Source of the DNA: a virus
Reading direction: 5' to 3' (one strand)
Virus record (IMG/VR): IMGVR_UViG_3300048828_000275
Coordinates: 1 to 23,052 of that record
DNA length: 23,052 bases
The notes beneath the pieces were generated by a model that worked only from the letters and a program-made list of their open reading frames with translations, did no database searches and was not told the origin of the DNA. The position numbers and the translations under genes were made by a program. Positions 1 through 5,930 of the stretch are shown in pieces; position 1 is the first letter of the stretch, and the number at the start of each line of letters is the position of its first letter.

Positions 1-236
1 CTATTAATACACTCCTCTATAGGTGTATTATTAAAATGGGCAATACTAGTTAACACTACAACCATATCACCAACAGCATCTTTTACTTCTTCCGGATCGT
101 TTTTTAATATTGCTTCTGCTAGCTCACCGGCTTCTTCCATTAATTTAATATACTGGGTTTTGATATCCCCTTTGTCGTATATTCCTCGGCCGTATGCCCA
201 ATCGCGTATTTTACCAAATTCGTCTGTTAGTCTCAT
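1..236 (-). CDS. MazG-like nucleotide pyrophosphohydrolase (C-terminus cut by window edge)
   Basis: The first 78 residues are present; the rest lies beyond base 1. The visible part starts MRLTDEFGKIRDWAYGRG and contains KLMEEAGELAEAI followed by DAVGDMVVVLTSIA. These are the two acidic helix motifs (ExxE and ExxD/DxxD type) that bind magnesium in all-alpha MazG-type NTP pyrophosphatases, which cut (d)NTPs to (d)NMP and pyrophosphate. The start ATG overlaps the stop of the upstream thymidylate-synthase-like gene as ATGA, so the two are translationally coupled. Phages use such enzymes to reshape nucleotide pools; members include dCTP- and dUTP-cleaving enzymes. The substrate here cannot be read from sequence, but the neighbour suggests dCTP as one candidate (inference). 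Confidence 0.8.
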   Translation of the reverse strand, partial: MRLTDEFGKIRDWAYGRGIYDKGDIKTQYIKLMEEAGELAEAILKNDPEEVKDAVGDMVVVLTSIAHFNNTPIEECIN

Positions 237-985
237 ATTGTAAAGTTTGTTTTAATAAATTTATTTGTTGTGTAATCTGTTAAAGAATAATTATCGTAAT
301 CACCTAATAATTCTGGCAGCTCATATATTTCGTTATCTAAGTATTGCTCTACACTATTTACTTGATTATTGTATATATGCGCATCGGCTAAGTTTAACCC
401 TAGTATACTAGGTTTTAAATTTGTTTCTTTTGCTATGGTATATAAAAATAGTGCACCTACAATTATATCATAAGGTAAGCCCAGAAAAACATCACTACTT
501 CTAAAGTGCATTACCATATTTAATGTATTACCTGTTCGTACAAAATTAAACTGTGTATAGCAGCAAGGTATTACTTGTTTATTTAAGTCGCAGGGATTCC
601 ATAAAGTAATAACAGCTCTTCTCGTATTATTATTTATTTCTTCTATAACATACTTAACCTGGTCAAATATCTCATCAAAAGATTTTACTTGATATCCGTA
701 CACTCTACCTAAATCTTCTTTGCCATACCCATTCCACCATTTTACATTACAGTCGTTTAAATATTTAATATCAGTTCTCCCCTCGTATATCCATTTAAAC
801 TCTGCTAGGCCTTTATCAAAATATATTTTTTTACCTGTAAGCACTGGAAAACCTTTTTGTAAGTCTATATTAATACTTTTATTAAATAGCTTATACGTAT
901 CTATACCTGTTCTATTTTCAGTTGATAAACCTTCCCGCAATATTTCTACAAGAAGCTTCCTATAATCTCTTTCAAATTTACTCAT
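233..985 (-). CDS. Thymidylate-synthase-fold enzyme, probable deoxycytidylate (hydroxy)methylase
   Basis: This 250-aa protein has the thymidylate synthase fold: NRTG at 24-27 (phosphate-binding Arg25), VYGYQ near 95-99, RR at 122-123, the active-site stretch IPCCYTQF with probable catalytic Cys141, RSSDVFLGLPYD at 162-173 and DAHIYNN at 201-207. In thymidylate synthase the last residue of the LGxPFN motif is the Asn that reads uracil; here it is Asp173. Asp at this place is the hallmark of T4 deoxycytidylate hydroxymethylase, and changing that Asn to Asp is known to switch thymidylate synthase towards dCMP. The usual PCH is PCC and the usual GxQWR lacks its WR. I infer a dCMP-modifying enzyme; hydroxymethyl versus methyl transfer cannot be told. 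It overlaps the upstream gene by 8 bases and the downstream one by 4. A divergent thymidylate synthase remains possible. Confidence 0.75.
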   Translation of the reverse strand: MSKFERDYRKLLVEILREGLSTENRTGIDTYKLFNKSINIDLQKGFPVLTGKKIYFDKGLAEFKWIYEGRTDIKYLNDCNVKWWNGYGKEDLGRVYGYQVKSFDEIFDQVKYVIEEINNNTRRAVITLWNPCDLNKQVIPCCYTQFNFVRTGNTLNMVMHFRSSDVFLGLPYDIIVGALFLYTIAKETNLKPSILGLNLADAHIYNNQVNSVEQYLDNEIYELPELLGDYDNYSLTDYTTNKFIKTNFTI

Positions 986-1238
986 TGCTATAATTATTTA
1001 ATGCAGCTATATATGCCACGGCGTCTAATAATGTATCCTCTTTTAAATTGTATGCCATTCTACTAATTTTTAATGCTATCATACATTTATAAAAGTCTTC
1101 TGTAGTAATAACTTTATTGCACAGCTCTGAAGCTACAATAGCCGCTTTTTCCATTGACTTATCAAATGGGCCGTACTGGCGTTCTTTTTCTTCAGCGCGC
1201 TCATTAATTATTTCATTTGCTTTATTTAAAATATTCAT
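978..1238 (-). CDS. DUF6378-like small phage protein, nucleotide-metabolism neighbourhood
   Basis: This 86-aa protein has the pattern RQYGPFDKSMEKAA ... ITTEDFYKCMIALKISRMA ... DTLLDAVAYIAALN. It matches from memory the phage DUF6378 family, whose members read like E..YGD....F.....W...... ITP.DVA.MM...K.SR......DS..DAAGY.AL. The family is all-helical and reminiscent of MazG-type folds, but no activity is established to my knowledge. It sits directly upstream of the thymidylate-synthase-fold gene, overlapping it by 8 bases, and overlaps the gene before it by 17 bases, so it belongs to the same tightly packed operon. A role in dNTP handling is inference from position only. Confidence 0.65.
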   Translation of the reverse strand: MNILNKANEIINERAEEKERQYGPFDKSMEKAAIVASELCNKVITTEDFYKCMIALKISRMAYNLKEDTLLDAVAYIAALNNYSNE

Positions 1239-1431
1239 ACAACTCGTTTTGATTTTGTATTTGCCACTCTGCTATAATTTGTTCATACTCGTAAGCGTTA
1301 AGCCTACGATTAAGCTCTATCTGGCAGTCTCTAGGATATCCGTCTAGGTATAGATCGGAGTTAGCGATAACCTTCTCTAAGGCTTCGCTCGACATATTTC
1401 GTACGTCGTAAGGGATAGGATTGTCTTGCAT
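1222..1431 (-). CDS. Small hypothetical protein (69 aa)
   Basis: I do not recognise this protein. It is 69 aa, polar, with no signal peptide, membrane segment or cysteine pair apart from one Cys. It starts MQDNPIPYDVRNMSSEALEKV and the second half is Glu/Gln/Tyr-rich and probably helical (RRLNAYEYEQIIAEWQ). The ATG follows TAATA, the AT-rich leader shared by many starts in this genome, and the 3' end overlaps the next gene by 17 bases, which supports it being real. A 49-base gap separates it from the next upstream ORF. Confidence 0.6.
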   Translation of the reverse strand: MQDNPIPYDVRNMSSEALEKVIANSDLYLDGYPRDCQIELNRRLNAYEYEQIIAEWQIQNQNELYEYFK

Positions 1432-1480
1432 ATTATTTAGTTTATTATACTGCTAATATACAAGATATTTTATTAATAAG

Positions 1481-1618
1481 CTACTCCTTATTAACTTTTT
1501 TTTCTTCTTCTATCTTTTCTATTCGTAAAAGTATAGATACTATTATCTTTTCTAGGTTCTCGATACGGTTATTAATATCAACTAAGATCTTATCTTTTCT
1601 AGTTACTCTTGCTTTCAT
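1481..1618 (-). CDS. Small coiled-coil protein (45 aa)
   Basis: A 45-aa reading frame runs from ATG at 1618 to TAG at 1481, beginning MKARVTRKDKILVDIN and ending KKVNKE. Hydrophobic residues recur every three to four positions (I, L, V, I, L, I, I, I, L, L, I), separated by Lys and Glu, so most of it should form one amphipathic or coiled-coil helix. It overlaps the end of the upstream MazG-like gene by 20 bases and fills what would otherwise be a gap of about 170 bases. Codon choice matches the neighbours. Function unknown. Confidence 0.5.
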   Translation of the reverse strand: MKARVTRKDKILVDINNRIENLEKIIVSILLRIEKIEEEKKVNKE

Positions 1619-1880
1619 ATCTTTTTCTTATAGCTTCTATATATAGGGTAGCGTCCATTAACTCTTCTTGTAAGTGTACTAAGAACTCGTAAAAGTCCTG
1701 CGGACTATCCTCTAGAGTAGTTCCGTACTTTTCTATACCTACCTTACTTCTTTTATCGTAGAGACTTTTAACGTCTTCTACTACTTTATCTTTCTTAGTT
1801 TCTCCGGTATGGTTCGTAGAATATCCTTGATTCTCGAAGTACTTAGTTACGCTATCGCTCATCTTATAAAGAATCTCCAT
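1599..1880 (-). CDS. MazG-like all-alpha pyrophosphohydrolase domain protein (93 aa)
   Basis: The C-terminal half reads RSKVGIEKYGTTLEDS, then HLQEELMDATLYIEAIRKR. This combination (RxxxGxxKYGTTL, then a HxQEExxDAxxYxxA helix) is a recurrent phage domain related to MazG-type nucleotide pyrophosphatases; the EELMD motif would supply metal ligands. The first 30 residues are polar and not recognised. An internal Met at residue 7 is an alternative start. It is one of two MazG-like proteins in the window; the other is at the left edge beside the thymidylate-synthase-fold gene. Substrate unknown. Confidence 0.6.
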   Translation of the reverse strand: MEILYKMSDSVTKYFENQGYSTNHTGETKKDKVVEDVKSLYDKRSKVGIEKYGTTLEDSPQDFYEFLVHLQEELMDATLYIEAIRKRYESKSN

Positions 1881-1941
1881 AATTTAACAATAAAAAACTC
1901 TACTACCCTAAAGAGGATATATCCTACTATTAACTTCTGTA

Positions 1942-2274
1942 TCATAATCCTAGCTCTTTTCCTTTACGTAGTATCTTTAACTCTTTCTCTAGCTCCTCTA
2001 TCTTAATAGTAGCCTCTCTCGCTTTACGTACCGCTCTCTGCTCTCTAGATCTATAATCCTCTAGGGCTAAATGAAAAGTACCCTTCTCTACTATTAGCTT
2101 AGTCGATAATAGACTTACCTCTACTAGAGAGTCTTTTACTTCGCTTAGTCTTTCGTTATCCGGTTTCTTTTTATACCAGTCAAATATAGTCTCTTGTAAT
2201 ACTAAGAGAGCCGAGTTTAGTCTTAGGTCTTCTAGGTTATCTAGTTTCTTCTGGTAGTTATATTTCTTAGTCAT
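1942..2274 (-). CDS. Hypothetical coiled-coil protein (110 aa)
   Basis: This 110-aa protein is not recognised. It is highly charged and almost certainly helical: a central DNERLSEVKDSLVEVSLLSTKLIVEK stretch is followed by a basic SREQRAVRKAREATIKIEELEKELKIL segment, a likely coiled coil from about residue 75 to 105. No membrane segment or cysteine is present. It starts with ATG overlapping the stop of the upstream nuclease-like gene (ATGA). A structural or accessory DNA-metabolism role would be only a guess from its neighbours. Confidence 0.6.
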   Translation of the reverse strand: MTKKYNYQKKLDNLEDLRLNSALLVLQETIFDWYKKKPDNERLSEVKDSLVEVSLLSTKLIVEKGTFHLALEDYRSREQRAVRKAREATIKIEELEKELKILRKGKELGL

Positions 2275-2651
2275 AATATTTCTGCTTCTATTACCGGGAG
2301 GAGAGCTATCTCTTTAGGTACTCTATTATTATTACTAAAGGTAGTAGTTTTTTTTAAATATTTAACCTCCCAGACGGGATCAACCTCAAATAAATTAAAC
2401 CTATAAACTCCTTTAGGAGTAGAATTGATATACATAGGTATATCGAAATTATCGTAAGCCTTTAATAAAAGAGCTTTGTATTTAGCCTTCTCTATAATTA
2501 ATGTATCGTAATGGGTCGCTCTACATTTTAATTCTATACGATGGGTAGTATTAGGAGAGTAGCAGTCCCATTTAGAGAACTGCTTTTTGCTTTTAACTAG
2601 GTCGGGGTAACAACAACCTACTAGATAGTTAAAAAGATCTTCTTCCTTCAC
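2271..2651 (-). CDS. PD-(D/E)XK-like nuclease superfamily protein (126 aa)
   Basis: Residues 26-44 read SKWDCYSPN...IELKCR, giving the D-x10-ExK pattern (Asp29, Glu40, Lys42) of PD-(D/E)XK enzymes on two predicted beta strands, followed by an amphipathic helix with EKAKYKALL. At 126 aa it is a minimal single-domain protein, similar in size to small phage resolvase-like or Cas4/VRR-like nucleases, though I cannot name the subfamily. The start codon is GTG, overlapping the upstream stop as TAGTG; no in-frame ATG exists before residue 73, so GTG is the only sensible start. It may act in recombination or DNA processing together with the ERF and NinG proteins further along (inference). Confidence 0.6.
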   Translation of the reverse strand: MKEEDLFNYLVGCCYPDLVKSKKQFSKWDCYSPNTTHRIELKCRATHYDTLIIEKAKYKALLLKAYDNFDIPMYINSTPKGVYRFNLFEVDPVWEVKYLKKTTTFSNNNRVPKEIALLPVIEAEIL

Positions 2652-3073
2652 TATTTATATTCGTTATATAAAGCTACTAGCTTAGACCATACCTCGGCTT
2701 TAAAGGCGCAGGAGCTACACCCCTCTACTCTAGTTCTAAATACCCTCTCGAATATCTTTATAAATTTATTTTGGTCTTCCGGAGGGAATCTATTTTGCCT
2801 AGACTCTATAGTAGTATGAATAAGATTAAACTCCTCCTCTAAAAAACATTCCGGCTTCTCGTATCTAAATTTCTCGTTTAGTTTCTTCTTACGCTCCTCG
2901 CAACCGCAGTCTTTCTCTAGTTTCTGGAAGACGGTATCTACTACCTTCTTAATACCGGTAGCCTTAGTAATTTTTTCTACGGTATCTCCCAAGCCTTCGC
3001 TTCCTTCCCCGTGTTTCTTAACCCATTCCTTGTAGGCTTTAGTCCTCTTGTCTTTCGGTTCTAATTCGCTCAT
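2651..3073 (-). CDS. Conserved flavobacterial-phage protein with Cys pairs (GLGDTVEKIT/CGCEER type)
   Basis: The 140-aa protein holds GLGDTVEKITKATGIKKVVD (27-46) and then DCGCEERKKKLN (55-66), a signature I recognise in proteins of flavobacterial phages and prophages but without known function. Cys56 and Cys58 together with Cys119 and Cys122 (GCSSC) could form a four-Cys zinc site; Cys76 is an extra. The N-terminus is strongly basic (EPKDKRTKAYKEWVKKH), compatible with nucleic-acid or protein contact. It overlaps the sigma factor gene by 35 bases and the nuclease-like gene by one, so it is read from the same message. Confidence 0.6.
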   Translation of the reverse strand: MSELEPKDKRTKAYKEWVKKHGEGSEGLGDTVEKITKATGIKKVVDTVFQKLEKDCGCEERKKKLNEKFRYEKPECFLEEEFNLIHTTIESRQNRFPPEDQNKFIKIFERVFRTRVEGCSSCAFKAEVWSKLVALYNEYK

Positions 3074-3635
3074 AATCTTGATTTTTATAATCTATGTAAT
3101 CCTCGTTATACTTTTCTCTTAGTTTATTCTTAGCGTTTTTAAGAGTATGGAATATGCTAACGAAACTTATACCCGTCTCTCTAGCGATACCTCTTATACT
3201 TAGATCGCTATCCCGGTAGAGTTTAAATAGCTTCTTATTATACCAGTGCCAAGTCTCTATCTCTTCGTCTATAAGCAGACATATATTATTATACGCTTCC
3301 TGCTCTAGGATAAAGTCCTCTACCTCTAGTTGTAGGTTATTCTCTTCGTCGTCTATATATACCTTAATTATCTTTTTCTTTTTATTAAAGTACTGGTAGA
3401 GTACGCTTCTTAAAGTAAAGAACATATAACCCTCGGCGATCCTTTCGTTTTTAATAACCTTCTCGGGCTTAGCGTATTTATATAAAACAATATAAGCTTC
3501 CATTACTAAATCTTCCGCATAATCGTATTCACCGAAGCTTTCGATTATCTTAATCCATTTCTTATGATCTTTATAAGCGTACTTTAACCAGTCGGAGCTT
3601 CCCATACTACTGTAATTGCTATTATAAATATACAT
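3039..3635 (-). CDS. Phage RNA polymerase sigma-70-like factor
   Basis: The 198-aa protein has the two-domain plan of small sigma factors. A region 2-like helical part, EDLVMEAYIVLYKYAK (41-56) followed by EGYMFFTLRSVLYQYF, resembles the core-binding part, and a region 4-like helix-turn-helix covers about 139-172 (LYRDSDLSIRGIARETGIS...LKNAKNKL). Region 4 would read a -35-type element. It probably redirects host RNA polymerase to phage late or middle promoters (inference). The start is uncertain: ATG at 3635 gives a 52-base overlap with the upstream membrane-protein gene, while ATG at 3605 (residue 11) gives 22 bases, closer to the overlaps elsewhere. A non-sigma HTH protein is less likely because both regions are present. 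Confidence 0.7.
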   Translation of the reverse strand: MYIYNSNYSSMGSSDWLKYAYKDHKKWIKIIESFGEYDYAEDLVMEAYIVLYKYAKPEKVIKNERIAEGYMFFTLRSVLYQYFNKKKKIIKVYIDDEENNLQLEVEDFILEQEAYNNICLLIDEEIETWHWYNKKLFKLYRDSDLSIRGIARETGISFVSIFHTLKNAKNKLREKYNEDYIDYKNQDYERIRTERQED

Positions 3636-3802
3636 ACTTGTATAGTATGCTCTGTAATTCCCTCTTCGAAATCCGTCTTAGAGTGTAACGCTCCTACCAT
3701 AGACCCTACTATAGGACTTACGTAAACCTCTGCGTTTACTATATAGCTAATAATATACGCTAATAAGGTTAAGACGATAAGAACTATAATAAGATTAGTC
3801 AT
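3584..3802 (-). CDS. Small two-pass membrane protein (72 aa)
   Basis: The 72-aa protein begins MTNLIIVLIVLTLLAYIISYIV, a strong membrane segment, and has a second hydrophobic stretch near 55-68 (VCIFIIAITVVWEA). The middle (NAEVYVSPIVGSMVGALHSKTDFEEG) would form the loop. I know no homologue. It lies one base from the helicase-like gene and overlaps the sigma factor gene, so it belongs to the early/metabolic operon rather than the lysis group. Superinfection exclusion or host membrane takeover are possibilities without direct evidence. Confidence 0.5.
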   Translation of the reverse strand: MTNLIIVLIVLTLLAYIISYIVNAEVYVSPIVGSMVGALHSKTDFEEGITEHTIQVCIFIIAITVVWEAPTG

Positions 3803-3803
3803 A

Positions 3804-4715
3804 TTAAAAAGGTATTTTTTCTTCTGTAGTTTTATATTCTATAACGTCTTTTCCTATATGTTCGAATCCTACGTTATTTAATTTCATTCTAAGCCTTATA
3901 GGCTCTTCGTGCGGTGTACATCTGCCGCCGGTCTCCGTTTCTTTGACCTTCAGCACGTGGAGTTCCGTAAACATCCATTCTGTTTTATGCGACGACATTC
4001 TATGTACGCAAAAGACGTCGTCAGCCCGGTTACCCCATTTACCTCCACCTTCTACTTGAGCCATAGATAACGGCTGAGGTAGACCTTCGTACTCGTGTCC
4101 TTTCGGGTAGGGCTTTCTTAGAGCTTCCGTTACTCCGTGAGCGTTTACGAATATAGTTACGTTATTCTTTTTAGCGAATAATCTAAACTCCGTCGCTACG
4201 TGGTAATCATAGTCGTGGCTTCCTAAAGACTCATTTAACTTTTTATCCTTAGATAAGCTATTATACGGATCTATAAGTAGAGCGTCGTAATCCCAAGCGT
4301 CTTTAATACTTTCCGCTTCGTTAAGAACGTCTTTATAAGTTACTAGGTCGTTTACCTCTATAAGCTTAAAATAAGTATCGCACCATTTTACAGCGTTATC
4401 TATCTCTTCGTCGTTAGCCATCTGTATAGGCTTATTCATTTTAAACTCTATTATCTTTCTTACTATAGAATGAGAAGTATTCTCGCTACTCCAGATAAGA
4501 AATCTAAGCTTATGCTTTATAGCCCAGACCGTAAAAAGATAACTTATTATCGTAGTTTTGCCCACATTTGCGTGTCCTATTAGCATATTAAAATTGCCGG
4601 GCTTATACCTTAGATACTCGTCGATTTGAGGTATACCTATCTTTAAGCCTTCTTTAACTCTTCCGTATTTTATATCTAAAATCCCTTTTTTAATGTTTGA
4701 TATATTAGCTACCAT
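3804..4715 (-). CDS. DnaB/RecA-type ATPase, helicase domain without primase
   Basis: The 303-aa protein is a single RecA-fold motor. Walker A is GHANVGKTT at 47-55; Walker B is ALLIDP at 145-150; VTIFVNAH at 186-193 matches the H3 strand of replicative helicases, and the MAQVEGGGKWGNRADD loop (218-233) followed by VFCVHR matches the DNA-binding/H4 region. The N-terminal DnaB helical domain and any primase or zinc domain are missing, giving a size similar to other short phage SF4 motors. It would hydrolyse ATP to unwind or move along DNA at the phage fork. The start ATG overlaps the stop of the 49-aa upstream gene by one base (TAATG). A RadA/Sak4-like recombination ATPase is the main alternative. 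Confidence 0.7.
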   Translation of the reverse strand: MVANISNIKKGILDIKYGRVKEGLKIGIPQIDEYLRYKPGNFNMLIGHANVGKTTIISYLFTVWAIKHKLRFLIWSSENTSHSIVRKIIEFKMNKPIQMANDEEIDNAVKWCDTYFKLIEVNDLVTYKDVLNEAESIKDAWDYDALLIDPYNSLSKDKKLNESLGSHDYDYHVATEFRLFAKKNNVTIFVNAHGVTEALRKPYPKGHEYEGLPQPLSMAQVEGGGKWGNRADDVFCVHRMSSHKTEWMFTELHVLKVKETETGGRCTPHEEPIRLRMKLNNVGFEHIGKDVIEYKTTEEKIPF

Positions 4716-4864
4716 TATCCTTTTATTGGTGTTATTCCGTATTTAAACTTCTGTTGTATAGAATTATGCCTAGGCTCTATATAGTATCCTACGATAGGAT
4801 TTACCTTATAATTCCAAAAATCTATAGGCATCTTCTCGCCTATCTTTAAATCTTTTATCTTCAT
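4715..4864 (-). CDS. Small hypothetical protein (49 aa)
   Basis: A 49-aa frame starts at ATG 4864 and ends in TAA that shares a base with the ATG of the helicase-like gene. It begins MKIKDLKIGEKMPIDFW and ends KYGITPIKG. The protein is basic and rich in Pro/Tyr/Trp, with no membrane segment. It fills the 150 bases between the SSB-like gene's terminator and the helicase gene. The terminator at 4870-4898 lies only six bases upstream of its start, so its transcription must come from readthrough or a promoter I could not identify. Function unknown. Confidence 0.5.
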   Translation of the reverse strand: MKIKDLKIGEKMPIDFWNYKVNPIVGYYIEPRHNSIQQKFKYGITPIKG

Positions 4865-4869
4865 AAATA

Positions 4870-4898
4870 TAAAAAAAAGGGAGACGTTAATCTCCCCT
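4870..4898 (-). terminator. Rho-independent terminator after SSB-like gene
   Basis: On the minus strand GGGAGA, a six-base loop TTAACG and TCTCCC form a perfect six-pair stem, followed at once by eight T. It lies 8 bases past the stop of the DUF3127 gene and just before the 49-aa gene, so it should end or attenuate the SSB/ERF message. Confidence 0.85.
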
Positions 4899-4905
4899 TA
4901 GTTAA

Positions 4906-5235
4906 TTAAAACGGCATATCGTCCGCTACTACCGCTCTATCCGGGTTCTGCGTTCCGTTACTTACTTCCGCTACTAGGCTATTAATCTTCCATCCATCGA
5001 TAGAAACAAACCATTTATTATTTCCTTTCCATTCTCTACCTCTTATATTAATGGCTATCTCTACGTCGTCTCCTTCTTTATAAGAGCCTAGTAGCTCAAT
5101 CTTTTTATTAGTAAACTCTACCGGGATTTCCTGCGGATACTCCTCCTTAGTTCTTACTATTACCGTCTTCTTCGAAAATTTCTCTGAAATGTTCTCCTGA
5201 TCTAAGATCTTTAATAATGTTCCTTTGACTTGCAT
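4906..5235 (-). CDS. DUF3127 single-stranded DNA-binding-like protein
   Basis: This 109-aa protein fits the DUF3127 family of Bacteroidota, an OB-fold related to single-stranded DNA-binding proteins. The beta-rich core MQVKGTLLKILDQE ... KKTVIVRTKEEYPQEIPVEF ... GDDVEIAINIRGREW ... WFVSIDGWKI covers residues 1-87. A flexible tail then ends in the acidic tip DDMPF, like the DDIPF tail by which bacterial SSB recruits partner proteins. It probably coats phage single-stranded DNA during replication and annealing. The ERF gene lies 59 bases upstream in the same direction, as expected for an SSB/annealase pair. A terminator follows directly. Confidence 0.8.
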   Translation of the reverse strand: MQVKGTLLKILDQENISEKFSKKTVIVRTKEEYPQEIPVEFTNKKIELLGSYKEGDDVEIAINIRGREWKGNNKWFVSIDGWKINSLVAEVSNGTQNPDRAVVADDMPF

Positions 5236-5294
5236 AAATTTCTATTTTATAATTATTATAGTTAGTTTTTAAATATACTCCTTTTATTCGACAA

Positions 5295-5816
5295 TTAAAG
5301 CCCGTTAAGCTCATTCTCTACCTCCTTACTAAGGCGGTACTTAATTAGTACGTCCTTTACAGAATAGTTACCGCTCTTAATAGCCTTTACTACTTTATTA
5401 TAGCTAGTAGTACCTCTATTTAACCAAGGAAGCTCCTTATTAGGAGTAGAAGCTCCCCTAGCTAAGTTACCGTCGTCGTCTATAGCCTGTAAGCCTAATA
5501 AACTAGCGAGAGTATATCTTCTATAGTAAGTAATAGCCGAGCCTATTTTCTGGGGGTCGCTTATCTCTGGTAGTTTAAGAGCTGATATTACTCCTCCCGT
5601 TCCGTCTATACAGATTATCTTAGTATATACCGTATCCTCCTCTATAGGCTGTAAGAGAAGTAAGCGGTACTTTTTAAGTAACGGCTGTAGCTGCTTGATT
5701 AAAGAATTTACGTCGAAGTATTTCGACTTGTAGAACGGGTTACTAGTATCTTTACTAATAGTACCGATCTCTTGTTGTAGCTTAAAAAGCTTTTCGTTTA
5801 CGTTTGTTTCTTTCAT
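5295..5816 (-). CDS. erf: ERF-family single-strand annealing protein
   Basis: The 173-aa protein carries the ERF superfamily core: NPFYKSKYFDVNSLIKQLQPLLKK near 26-49 and the strongly conserved GSAITYYRRYTLASLLGL...DDDGN at 92-117. ERF proteins anneal complementary single strands in phage recombination and genome circularisation. The C-terminal 50 residues (LPWLNRG ... VLIKYRLSKEVENEL) form a linker plus small helical tail, as in other members. The DUF3127 SSB-like gene is immediately downstream and a NinG-like nuclease gene upstream beyond a terminator, together a recombination module. The gene starts after TAAATAAT. Its promoter should lie between 5817 and 5860 but I see no clear one. Confidence 0.85.
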   Translation of the reverse strand: MKETNVNEKLFKLQQEIGTISKDTSNPFYKSKYFDVNSLIKQLQPLLKKYRLLLLQPIEEDTVYTKIICIDGTGGVISALKLPEISDPQKIGSAITYYRRYTLASLLGLQAIDDDGNLARGASTPNKELPWLNRGTTSYNKVVKAIKSGNYSVKDVLIKYRLSKEVENELNGL

Positions 5817-5860
5817 ATTATTTAGATTTATAACGCTAAGGTAGTAATAATTTTCGGAAT

Positions 5861-5889
5861 AAAAAAAGAGGTAGCTTTTCGGCTACCCC
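5861..5889 (-). terminator. Rho-independent terminator after NinG-like gene
   Basis: On the minus strand GGTAGC, loop CGAAAA and GCTACC form a six-pair stem (5887-5882 with 5875-5870) followed after TC by TTTTTTT. It lies between the NinG-like gene, whose stop is at 5931, and the ERF gene, so it ends the message coming from the promoter near 6600. Confidence 0.8.
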
Positions 5890-5930
5890 TCTTCCTACTA
5901 AATAATAAACAAAACAATTAAAAAAGGATT

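Noticed and set aside
233-985. Calling this gene an ordinary thymidylate synthase (thyA).
   Set aside because: The fold is right, but Asp173 replaces the uracil-reading Asn and several other site residues differ, so a dCMP-type enzyme is the better explanation. Plain ThyA is kept only as the alternative.
2181-2188. CAAATATA, the reverse of the -7 consensus TANNTTTG.
   Set aside because: It lies deep inside the 110-aa gene with no unit start after it, so it is a chance match.
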